DNA of 64,000 nucleotides, from contig NZ_QRZF01000011.1 of assembly GCF_003464595.1 (NCBI RefSeq), positions 112,932 through 176,931 of the forward strand, read 5' to 3'. Source of the DNA: Bacteroides intestinalis (GTDB lineage Bacteria > Bacteroidota > Bacteroidia > Bacteroidales > Bacteroidaceae). Position 1 is the stretch's first letter; every line of letters begins with the position of its first letter. Both the position numbers and the translations under genes were made by a program. The notes beneath the pieces are model-generated. The model was not told the DNA's origin, searched no databases, and worked only from the letters and a program-made list of their open reading frames with translations. Positions 27,001 through 33,364 of this stretch are shown in pieces.

Positions 27001-29297
27001 AGTTAACTGCATACCTTCCATCAGATCTGAGTACATTCACTGCTGACCAGTTGAATGAGAAGTTTATTTCAGCCCGCACAAGCTTATTCCATGCAACCAT
27101 ACCCGCTATATTCGATATTGACGATGCAGTATTCCATCATAACTTTGTGGAGTTCACTGCCGGAACCGACCAGCGTGCCAAGAATACTTATCCGTATAGC
27201 TTCTGCCAGGAAGGTAGTAAATGGAGGTGGAGACTGGATGATGCCGACACTATATTCCCGATTGACAATCAGGGACAGGATCGGAAACCCTATCACTGCG
27301 AAATGCATGACTCTTACGACAATGACCAGCCAATTTGGAATGGTGAGACATCTGTCTTCTGGAATCTGCTGGAGCAGGCTTTCAGTGCTGAAATTACAGC
27401 CGGAATGCGCAAAATGTTCACAGCAATGGAAGCATTGTGCGGCCAGTCTTCAGGTACGCCTTATGACAAGGTTTATGCTTTCTATAAAAAGTATTTCCTT
27501 GGCATAAAAGAGTATTTCCCCGCTACGTTGGTGAATTCTGATGCCAAACGATATGAACTCGCAAAGATAGCATACAATAATGGTTCCTATACTAACGATA
27601 CTGACCCTATAACACAGAGCCACGGTGATTTCTATTCCGCAGAAACTGCATGGGTGAAGAAACGTATCATGTACATCATGTCGAAGTATAATTATGGCTT
27701 GTTCTCTGCCAATGGCACAGATACAATCATCGTACGTGCTGCCGGCGATCTGATAGACTACGATATAACCCCGGCTTTCGATATGTATCCGGCCATTGCA
27801 AATGGTACATCCATTGTACAAGGAAAACGCACTAAAGCAGGAGATATTTGTAAAATAACCATTGACCTTGGTGGTAGCGCTGACCAGCAAAATGCCATAC
27901 AAGCAGCAAGTTGGTTATTAAGCATCGGAGACTGGCACAAAAAGAATGTTTCCGGTACCATGGTAGTACGCGGAAAACGATTGAACGAACTCATACTCGG
28001 TAGTAAGGAAGACAACGTAATCATCTCTATTACAGGACTTACACTTGCAGATTGTAGTAGTATGCAGAAGCTACTTCTATCCAATATCACCACATTACAA
28101 GGTACACTCGATTTAAGCACAATTATCAACATTCGTGAGATATATGCCGACGGAACGAACTTAAGTCAAATAAAGCTTCCGAATGGTGGCGGACTTGAAA
28201 TCATCGAATATCCGGCCAACAACAGATACATAACTTTTCAGAACTTCCCGATGCTGACAACAGAGGGCTTGAGAATCGGTCAATGTGCTGAAAAAATAAC
28301 CGACTTCTTAATTGAAAACTGCCCTAAATTAGAGCCTATGCGATTGTTATCTAATATTATAGAGGCACAGCAATCACAAGGTACCGAACATGCACTAAAA
28401 CATATCCGTGCAGTAGGCTTCGAGGAAGAATATTACACCGCCGACGCCCTTGATATGCTTGCAAAACTTGCTGATGGAACCTACGAAGGTTTATCCGCAG
28501 AAGGAATTGCCGGAAAGGATGAAATTCCAGTATTGGAAGGTAAGATAACTGTACACTCAAAGTACTATCAGGACTCTGTGGAAGAGCTGCGTAAAATATT
28601 TAACAAATTAAATTTGGTGATGAATGGAGAACCGGCCATTCGATTTACCGAGACAGAAATCTTACGGTTGCTGACAACAGAAAAAGCATATTGTGATTAT
28701 GTAACTTCTGGCAATATTGGCTATCTGAGATTGATCGATATAGATGGGGATGGAATGATTACACCGGAAGAAATTAATAATGTAAAATCACTAAGTAATA
28801 GACCTGATAACAATAGTAGTATTTTTGCCGGAAATTCCAGAATTGAAACATTTCATGAATTTCGCTATTTTACTGGACTCAATATGATCAATAATGGTTG
28901 TTTCAATAATTGTAGCTCATTGAAAGAAGTAACGCTTCCCGTATTAACTCAAATGGGAAATGATGCATTCCAGAGTAGTGGCATAGAAAAAGTGATTATT
29001 CCAGAAGGGTATCAGACTATAGGAGATACTATTCTCAACAATGCTCAATCTTGCCGTTTACTGGATATTCCTTCAACAGTAACATCAATAGGAAAGAATA
29101 TATTATGGGGAGTGAAAGAGATAACAACTATTGTGTGTCGTGCAATCATACCTCCTGCACTCAACGGTAGCTTTGGATATAATGGTATACCTGTAGCTAT
29201 ATATGTTCCTGATGAATCGGTTGCAGCATATAAGGCTGCAACCAATTGGAGTTCACAAAGTGGTAAGATATATCCTTTATCAACCTATTCTTCATAA
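24024..29297 (+). CDS. Giant tail fibre/adhesin with LamG-like and BspA-type leucine-rich tip
   Basis: A 1757-residue protein and last gene of the tail operon. The N-terminus (about 1-95) is short helices, likely the attachment to the tail. The middle has beta-sandwich repeats and a concanavalin/LamG-like domain (about 410-635). A large central region follows (about 690-1250). The C-terminus, from Y1514, is an exchangeable unit: a helix (DSVEELRKIFNKL), a calcium-type loop (DIDGDGMITPEE), and BspA-type leucine-rich repeats (CSSLKEVTLP) ending AYKAATNW. An 18-bp sequence at 28565-28582 begins this unit and is repeated inverted at 30115-30132. It probably binds host surface glycans or protein. 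Confidence 0.8.
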   Translation: MDKLNKNFLKGNVLKAEELNEIVTKLNEFATCINDNDVETSKATIQSIKNKMLVIGDTAGTAYDGAAGAALEQTVRELAGGAGTMYSVYVRNNLNSLGFAAQYGEECVLDFTFVSQYRDNINEPYKPTGELGLCTIMIKNSKFADFTTVKQMEVSSNVSIKQDITEWLTSGSNNIKISIKGENTDQTTAPITYVVQLTSLGISAPNFAWWTAFAGDISIPMIINGNINKVLHVTVTGDNYNQGYTQNLGTAIYMDTPYNYVLPHPEATGIYNVDFYLSNSDNTIQTKSVSVNIMCIATSGEIVKLMCVNNVTSQLINWQDNVVFDYAIYDGQATLTDAIFTITKDGTEVYSSENDTIVANSKNTFTYPMEVETDDDSNFEVIIKATSGEDALIDPIMVAVNNSLGYSATAGAVLYINPRTRSNSQTNYKSIVNEVDKSVIPVTWNNLNWGNDGWVTDDNGVKALKIFARSSAVIDYQPFATEPARRGKTIEIDFKIENASDAGKNIINIAEDKPDGNYVGLKVSGENISLFSQSEHESTKQDVPTDNGVRLRLTAVIMPDTYGNAGFNIVAIYINGKKNRQYTYESNDYFRNTGKITLGNDYANLYLYGLRVYDSALTSEAVQKNYINQLVTTSEKQMEKNINSVLDGEGVNIDFNATKLLYNVFVVNKPFPNLNNPSGVAGDLEVLFKNKPERNFTLTNLLIEGQGTSSKKYLEWNIRFKMKGLKDTEGNKINSIATYADGTTDKNKVLMFEGVPKSGRLTAKKNWASSMQDHKAGSVAAFNDLYKEIGMRNEAMATDSEIRVAVYQEPFIGFSKSVNEEGQDIYTCMGEFTFGPDKGDDLCFGYNTEVFPTLLSVEGSDNAPLGALFRVPWNSDKPYWAYNPEEEAFQYNNTNCWDFDAGELNVDETEPLSAQKWIDAYNTVYVCNNRIRPFTGTLDELNAAVTEYRSTGYEYWIAKSGDANQYNLYYYEAAEGKFIPSDIGDGAINLSTQLTAYLPSDLSTFTADQLNEKFISARTSLFHATIPAIFDIDDAVFHHNFVEFTAGTDQRAKNTYPYSFCQEGSKWRWRLDDADTIFPIDNQGQDRKPYHCEMHDSYDNDQPIWNGETSVFWNLLEQAFSAEITAGMRKMFTAMEALCGQSSGTPYDKVYAFYKKYFLGIKEYFPATLVNSDAKRYELAKIAYNNGSYTNDTDPITQSHGDFYSAETAWVKKRIMYIMSKYNYGLFSANGTDTIIVRAAGDLIDYDITPAFDMYPAIANGTSIVQGKRTKAGDICKITIDLGGSADQQNAIQAASWLLSIGDWHKKNVSGTMVVRGKRLNELILGSKEDNVIISITGLTLADCSSMQKLLLSNITTLQGTLDLSTIINIREIYADGTNLSQIKLPNGGGLEIIEYPANNRYITFQNFPMLTTEGLRIGQCAEKITDFLIENCPKLEPMRLLSNIIEAQQSQGTEHALKHIRAVGFEEEYYTADALDMLAKLADGTYEGLSAEGIAGKDEIPVLEGKITVHSKYYQDSVEELRKIFNKLNLVMNGEPAIRFTETEILRLLTTEKAYCDYVTSGNIGYLRLIDIDGDGMITPEEINNVKSLSNRPDNNSSIFAGNSRIETFHEFRYFTGLNMINNGCFNNCSSLKEVTLPVLTQMGNDAFQSSGIEKVIIPEGYQTIGDTILNNAQSCRLLDIPSTVTSIGKNILWGVKEITTIVCRAIIPPALNGSFGYNGIPVAIYVPDESVAAYKAATNWSSQSGKIYPLSTYSS

Positions 29298-30132
29298 CTT
29301 TCCATTATAAGATGATAATGGCAATATTCTACTTGCCAGACCGCTCCAACCGCTTGCAGCTTTATATACATCTACAGCGATATCAGGTACGTAGATTTTA
29401 CATGTAGTACCGTTAAGCATCCAGAAGCCAAACCCCATTGGCTTCTCGGATAGCATGACAAAAGATTCAAGTCCTGTACAATTTTCCCAGCACTTGAACA
29501 TACTTCCGTCAGAAGTTCCATCTTCCTTTATTGTATTTCCTCTGATAATTATTGTTTTTAATGTTATCAGACCGTTGAACACAGACGAACCTATTGAAGT
29601 AACGCTTTCCGGTAAGTCTATCTCTTCAATTCCAGAATCAATGAATACTGCTCCACCTAATTTGATAACCGTATTGGGTATTATAATCTTTTTCAAAGAT
29701 GGACATTGGCGGAATGCGCTTGCTCTGATCTCTGTAATTCCCTTGGGTAATACAACATTAGTTAGATTTGTACAACCTTGAAAGCAGGAGGCAGGTATAA
29801 AAGTTACTGTATGAGGTAACTTTATACTTTTCAATGCAGTACATTCGCGGAATAAATTAGGACCATCATAATTATTATCTTTAAATGCAACATTCATTTT
29901 TTCAAATTCATCGAATGTTTCAATTATAGTATTACCCTTAAACCAGTATATAGTAACTTCTATTTGGTTTTCAATATATTTTTCACTAATTGCTCCAATT
30001 CCATCTACATCTAATCTTTCAATCAAAATTCTCAGTATCTCTGGGTCTGATATTCTCACACAAGTAATTCCCTCCATTATCAAGGTCAATCGGTTAAAGA
30101 TTTCCCTCAACTGATCCACAGAGTCCTGATAG
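28565..30132. other. Invertible segment carrying alternative fibre tips
   Basis: CTATCAGGACTCTGTGGA occurs at 28565-28582 and as its exact reverse complement at 30115-30132. Inside the segment are the current fibre tip, read rightward to the stop at 29297, and an alternative tip, read leftward to the stop at 29292. Both enter the repeat in the same reading frame, so inversion would make an in-frame new fibre. Outside the repeats the flanks share nothing. No recombinase gene lies in the window; one elsewhere in the genome would have to act. Confidence 0.85.
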
Positions 30133-30140
30133 AACCCCAA
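29292..30140 (-). pseudogene. Silent alternative fibre C-terminus (BspA-type)
   Basis: This leftward open frame encodes 282 residues but has no ATG, no ribosome site and no promoter: the frame opens after a stop a few codons before a TTG. It begins FYQDSVDQLREIFNRL, homologous to YYQDSVEELRKIFNKL in the expressed fibre. It continues with a degenerate calcium-type loop (DVDGIGAISEKY), leucine-rich repeats (CTNLTNVVLPKGITEIRASAF) and the same ending style (VYKAASGWSG). It is a storage cassette, not a decayed gene: its frame is intact, and it would be expressed after inversion. Confidence 0.85.
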
Positions 30141-30469
30141 ATATACCGATAAAATTAATCAAAAAGAATTTCTGATTTTTTTAGAAGTAAAAAAGAATAT
30201 GATCTAAAAAAAAATATCCTTAGAAAAAATTGCTAAGCAGGAAAGAAATAAAGTAAAATTTCACAAATCATTTTATAGTAACAATTGCAATATCCTCACA
30301 AATCATTTTTGGAAAGAAACACAAACCATTTTCACTGTGATATCAAGCCCACCAATCCAATATGGAAAAAACAATCTCCACATACATAATATAACTTCAA
30401 TTGGAATTTGTTATGAAAACAGTATTAGCATTAATATTCCCGAGAAGACAGCAACATTTATTAAGTTTA
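30141..30469. other. AT-rich right-end region without a gene
   Basis: About 330 bp between the silent fibre cassette and the glycosyltransferase stop. It contains the three CACAAAYCATTTT repeats and no open frame of note. The end of the element probably lies here, before 30466. Confidence 0.55.
30262..30332 (+). repeat. Three CACAAATCATTTT repeats near the right end
   Basis: CACAAATCATTTT is at 30262-30274 and 30297-30309; CACAAACCATTTT at 30320-30332. All point the same way, with steps of 35 and 23 bp. Such repeats near a transposon end are candidate transposase sites. I could not find the same motif at the left end. Confidence 0.6.
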
Positions 30470-30498
30470 TTATTCTTCTATCCCATGTGCTGTATGAA
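30466..30498. repeat. Right copy of 33-bp direct repeat
   Basis: It matches 5773-5805 at 29 of 33 positions. This copy contains the last codons and stop of the intact membrane glycosyltransferase gene. Confidence 0.75.
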
Positions 30499-31642
30499 TA
30501 AACTTTTTATTCGCCTCTTTCAACCGGAACAAATTGATAAACATCAGCAAAAATGAATAAGGAATAAAACATATAGCCTTTACCAGACGCCACTTCCAGA
30601 AACGACGGGGAATAGCAACAACCAACGCCAATAACAGTACCCCCAATATGACCCACCATTTATAAGCCAATGCTGGGTACCATATAGAAAAAAACACTGA
30701 AAAGATAAAGGTAAACCCCAACAATAACACCCGCGAAAACGAGGCTTGCTGAAAGAGTTTATCACAAAAATCCCATTTCCGATCACGAATAGCCGGAAAC
30801 AGGTGATTCACAAATTCACCAAAACTATAATATTGGGCAGACAGCCAACGGCGGCGCTGTTGATAAAAATTTTTCGTTTTCTGTATTTTTTCATCCAGTA
30901 CATACGTATCAGGCAAGTAATGAAAGAAAACACGGTGATAAAGCAACTTCATTTCTAAAACCCGATCAAAACCTCCAACCGAAGTATTGCTCATCATTGC
31001 TTTATAGAATAGTGAATATTCAAACGCCATGCCGGAACCAATCAAAGCTGCCGACATGCCTAAATTCACATGTCCTAAACGGAATATAGAATTATTTATT
31101 TCTTCACTGATAGCATCTAAATAGGCCATATTGGTATTCAAGTTCTTTGCAACCCGATGCGTTTGAACCACCTGCACTTTGGAATCAGCAAAAGCATTAT
31201 TTAATTCCACAAGATAGGAAGAATTGATTATATTATCAGCATCTATTATCAAAGCAATATCATAGGAATCCTTACCCAGATATTCAAGGGCAGCTTTCAG
31301 AGATTTTGTATTCGTACTTTTCTCGAAATCTACCTGAAGCAGTTTTACAGGCAACGCACGCAGTTTTTCATTCGTTGAAGGTTGCATGTGATCCGAAATC
31401 ACTACCACATCATATCTGTCACTCGGATAATCTTGTGCCAAACAAGCTTGCACCGTATCCATAATAACAGCATCTTCCCGATACGCCGCAATCAATAATG
31501 CAATCCGTTTATATTCCTTCGCCGGAGCCATTTTAACTGGCCTACGGCGAAGTGATGCTAAGCTATAAACTAATAAATACAATATGTTTATCGCAAACAA
31601 TACATATAAAACCCAATCGAGTATAAGCAGTATCTGTTCCAA
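30470..31642 (-). CDS. Membrane glycosyltransferase, family 2
   Basis: A processive-type GT2 enzyme of about 390 residues. It has an N-terminal membrane segment, a catalytic domain with the DAD-type motif ALIIDADNII, the acceptor motif QQRRRWLSAQ, and three C-terminal membrane segments. This is the arrangement of cellulose- or poly-GlcNAc-type synthases. No ATG is available near the front. A TATATTTG box at 31670-31677 overlaps the longest possible start (TTG at 31672), so the TTG at 31642 (MEQILLILDWVLY) is more likely. The product acts at the inner membrane, probably in surface polysaccharide synthesis. Its 3' end forms the right direct repeat. Confidence 0.8.
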   Translation of the reverse strand: MEQILLILDWVLYVLFAINILYLLVYSLASLRRRPVKMAPAKEYKRIALLIAAYREDAVIMDTVQACLAQDYPSDRYDVVVISDHMQPSTNEKLRALPVKLLQVDFEKSTNTKSLKAALEYLGKDSYDIALIIDADNIINSSYLVELNNAFADSKVQVVQTHRVAKNLNTNMAYLDAISEEINNSIFRLGHVNLGMSAALIGSGMAFEYSLFYKAMMSNTSVGGFDRVLEMKLLYHRVFFHYLPDTYVLDEKIQKTKNFYQQRRRWLSAQYYSFGEFVNHLFPAIRDRKWDFCDKLFQQASFSRVLLLGFTFIFSVFFSIWYPALAYKWWVILGVLLLALVVAIPRRFWKWRLVKAICFIPYSFLLMFINLFRLKEANKKFIHTAHGIEE

Positions 31643-31720
31643 AATTAATTTTTTATGTAGATGATGCCACAAATATACAAAGAATGACTGGAATAATCAT
31701 CATTTCTTAAAAAAAGAAAA

Positions 31721-31744
31721 TGTCCCATTTTTCACTTTGGGACA
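31721..31744 (-). terminator. Hairpin with T-rich tail on the minus strand
   Basis: TGTCCCA (31721-31727) pairs with TGGGACA (31738-31744); reading leftward it is followed by a T-rich run. It would end leftward transcription from the candidate RNA before the glycosyltransferase. Confidence 0.6.
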
Positions 31745-32046
31745 CAAAAAAACGAGCAAGCTCTCACGAACCCCTCGCCTCTGTAAGAAAAGCCTTAGAG
31801 GCTTTTCTTTTAAACTGCATCATTGTTACCTAAAAATCAATCTTCTTTTTACCCAAAATAAACTTCTAATTACCTATAAAAACAAACTTTTTTCTTTTAC
31901 CTTTATACCTAATTACCTATTTTTTAATCCAAATTTTAGCCTATGAAAAAACTATTAACTAAATCTTTTTACCCTAACTAATCCTTTATTGAAAACTAAA
32001 AACTAATTTATTTAAAAGTCAAAATCATGAGCAGTTTCCCAACTGC
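31745..32046 (-). ncRNA. Candidate C-depleted small RNA
   Basis: A consensus leftward promoter starts transcription near 32045, yet no convincing protein is encoded. The predicted RNA opens with a perfect hairpin (GCAGTT, GGGA loop, AACTGC; 32031-32046). It continues for about 220 nt almost without C and with five copies of a UAGGUAA/AGGUA motif, then forms a strong hairpin (31786-31808: AGAAAAGCC with GGCUUUUCU) and a T7 tail. On the plus strand the same stretch is nearly free of G. I do not recognise the RNA. It is not 6S, tmRNA or RNase P by any motif I know. Confidence 0.5.
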
Positions 32047-32050
32047 GATA

Positions 32051-32081
32051 CAAAGGTATGAAAAAATTCCGTGTACGCAAA
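32051..32081 (-). promoter_or_regulatory. Consensus leftward promoter of the candidate RNA
   Basis: On the minus strand TTTG (32081-32078) and TACCTTTG (32058-32051) are exactly 19 bp apart, one of the best matches to the Bacteroides consensus in the window. It lies downstream of the peroxidase gene and points away from it. Confidence 0.75.
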
Positions 32082-32150
32082 CAGCCGCACGAAAAAACAT
32101 GTGTTTTATAACATCTTTTTAAGATTATCCAGCTTTGTTTACGGTTACAG

Positions 32151-33254
32151 CTACTTTTGAACGCCTTTAAAATCATCTGTTAACGTTTTCATAAATGCTA
32201 CGAGGTCGGCCTCTTCTTCAGGAGTTAAACCAAGATTTCCCAGCTCATCACGATTGACTGTAGCAGGACACTCGGCAGGAGGAAATTCATCGCTCACATC
32301 ACGTACATTATAGAAGTGAACGATCTCTTCAAGGGTTTTGAAATAGCCATTATGTCCATAAGGAGCGGTCAAGGCAATATTACGCAAAGTAGGGACACGA
32401 AATTTGCCATTTTCTTCTTCCTTGCCCACAATGGGACCTAATCCCAAGTCAATACTATCCGGAGTAAGAAGAAAATAGTCGGCCGGCACACGAAGATGCG
32501 GATTTTCCGGATTACGCGGAATGCCAAGATTGTCATAGGTATGATCGGTAAAAAGAACGCGTCCGGCACACTCATCTTTATCCAGGATATGGCATTCAGC
32601 ACACATTCCTTTATCTTTAAAAAGATCCATGCCGCGTGATTCTGTTTCAGTAAAAACATATTCACCTCTCTCCCAAGCATCATATTTGGAAGAAAAAGAA
32701 TTCACTTCTTCGGACTGCTGGTAAATGGAAAGTGCATCTGTTATATGAGCATAAAGAGAATCAACATTAGCAGTTTCACCATAAATACGCACTAATTCAG
32801 GATAATACGATGCACGACGCACCTTTTTCACAACAGAACTCCTATCAGGGTTTCCCATCTCTACAGGATTAAGAAACGGTTCACCCGCCTGATGCTTCAA
32901 TGAAGGGGAACGTCCATCCCAAAAGAGTCCACCTACATAAGTTTTCTCTTCATCATCAAAATAGAGCGAGGGAACATACATAGAGTAGCAGATGGTCATA
33001 GAATTACGCTGAGAGTAGAGACCACGAACAGCACCTTCGGATACAATACGGGAATCACGATCTGCAAATCCTTTATCGGCTGTATGGCAAGTTGCACAAG
33101 ACTGTCCTGCAGGCTCAGATAACTGGGTATCTTGAAAAATGAGTTTACCTAAAGCCTCCTTCCGGGTCCGAAGTGAAGAAGAATGATCACAAGAGATAAA
33201 CCCTCCAATTACTCCGCCACAAAATAAGATAGAAAATAGTGTTTGCAGTTTCAT
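32151..33254 (-). CDS. Cytochrome c peroxidase (di-haem, lipoprotein)
   Basis: A 367-residue protein with a signal peptide and lipobox cysteine (C22, GGFISC). Two haem-binding CxxCH motifs are visible: C53-A-T-C56-H57 and CAECH further on. The layout fits the MauG/CcpA di-haem peroxidase family, which reduces hydrogen peroxide with electrons from periplasmic donors. It is probably anchored in the outer or inner membrane facing the periplasm. It is a single gene; a terminator separates it from the LruC gene upstream in the same direction. Confidence 0.85.
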   Translation of the reverse strand: MKLQTLFSILFCGGVIGGFISCDHSSSLRTRKEALGKLIFQDTQLSEPAGQSCATCHTADKGFADRDSRIVSEGAVRGLYSQRNSMTICYSMYVPSLYFDDEEKTYVGGLFWDGRSPSLKHQAGEPFLNPVEMGNPDRSSVVKKVRRASYYPELVRIYGETANVDSLYAHITDALSIYQQSEEVNSFSSKYDAWERGEYVFTETESRGMDLFKDKGMCAECHILDKDECAGRVLFTDHTYDNLGIPRNPENPHLRVPADYFLLTPDSIDLGLGPIVGKEEENGKFRVPTLRNIALTAPYGHNGYFKTLEEIVHFYNVRDVSDEFPPAECPATVNRDELGNLGLTPEEEADLVAFMKTLTDDFKGVQK

Positions 33255-33302
33255 ACAATAGCATTTTTTCTGTTATTCATCATTGACAAGGCAAAAATAT
33301 AA

Positions 33303-33346
33303 AAAAAGAGTTTTATCTATGACAAAACATAGATAAAACTCTTTTT
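33303..33346 (-). terminator. Strong terminator between peroxidase and LruC genes
   Basis: A perfect 19-bp stem (33303-33321 with 33328-33346, core GAGTTTTATCTATG) and a 6-nt loop; T-rich sequence follows on both sides, so it could work in both directions. It lies downstream of the LruC gene. Confidence 0.85.
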
Positions 33347-33364
33347 ACTTAAAGAAGGTGTTAT

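Larger units (their letters stand above)
5806..30465. mobile_element. Mu-like transposable element with tail module but no head genes
   Basis: Between the two direct repeats lie a repressor, early genes, a DDE transposase, a MuB-like ATPase, a lysis cassette, and a siphovirus-type tail module ending in an invertible fibre cassette. The gene order is that of a Mu-like phage. No capsid, portal, terminase, protease, connector or sheath gene is present, and no gap is large enough to hide them. The exact ends are not defined: I found no convincing TG...CA termini with a 5-bp target duplication. The limits given are the inner edges of the direct repeat. Confidence 0.7.

Noticed and set aside
24024..29297. 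Diversity-generating retroelement acting on the fibre
   Set aside because: No reverse transcriptase or template repeat is visible; variation here is by inversion.
5773..30498. Integrase-driven prophage
   Set aside because: The 33-bp direct repeat suggested it, but no tyrosine or serine integrase is present, while a complete Mu-type transposase is. The repeat is kept as an open question.
31737..31946. 69-codon rightward open frame
   Set aside because: It lies on the complement of the candidate RNA and its composition reflects the lack of G there; no start context.
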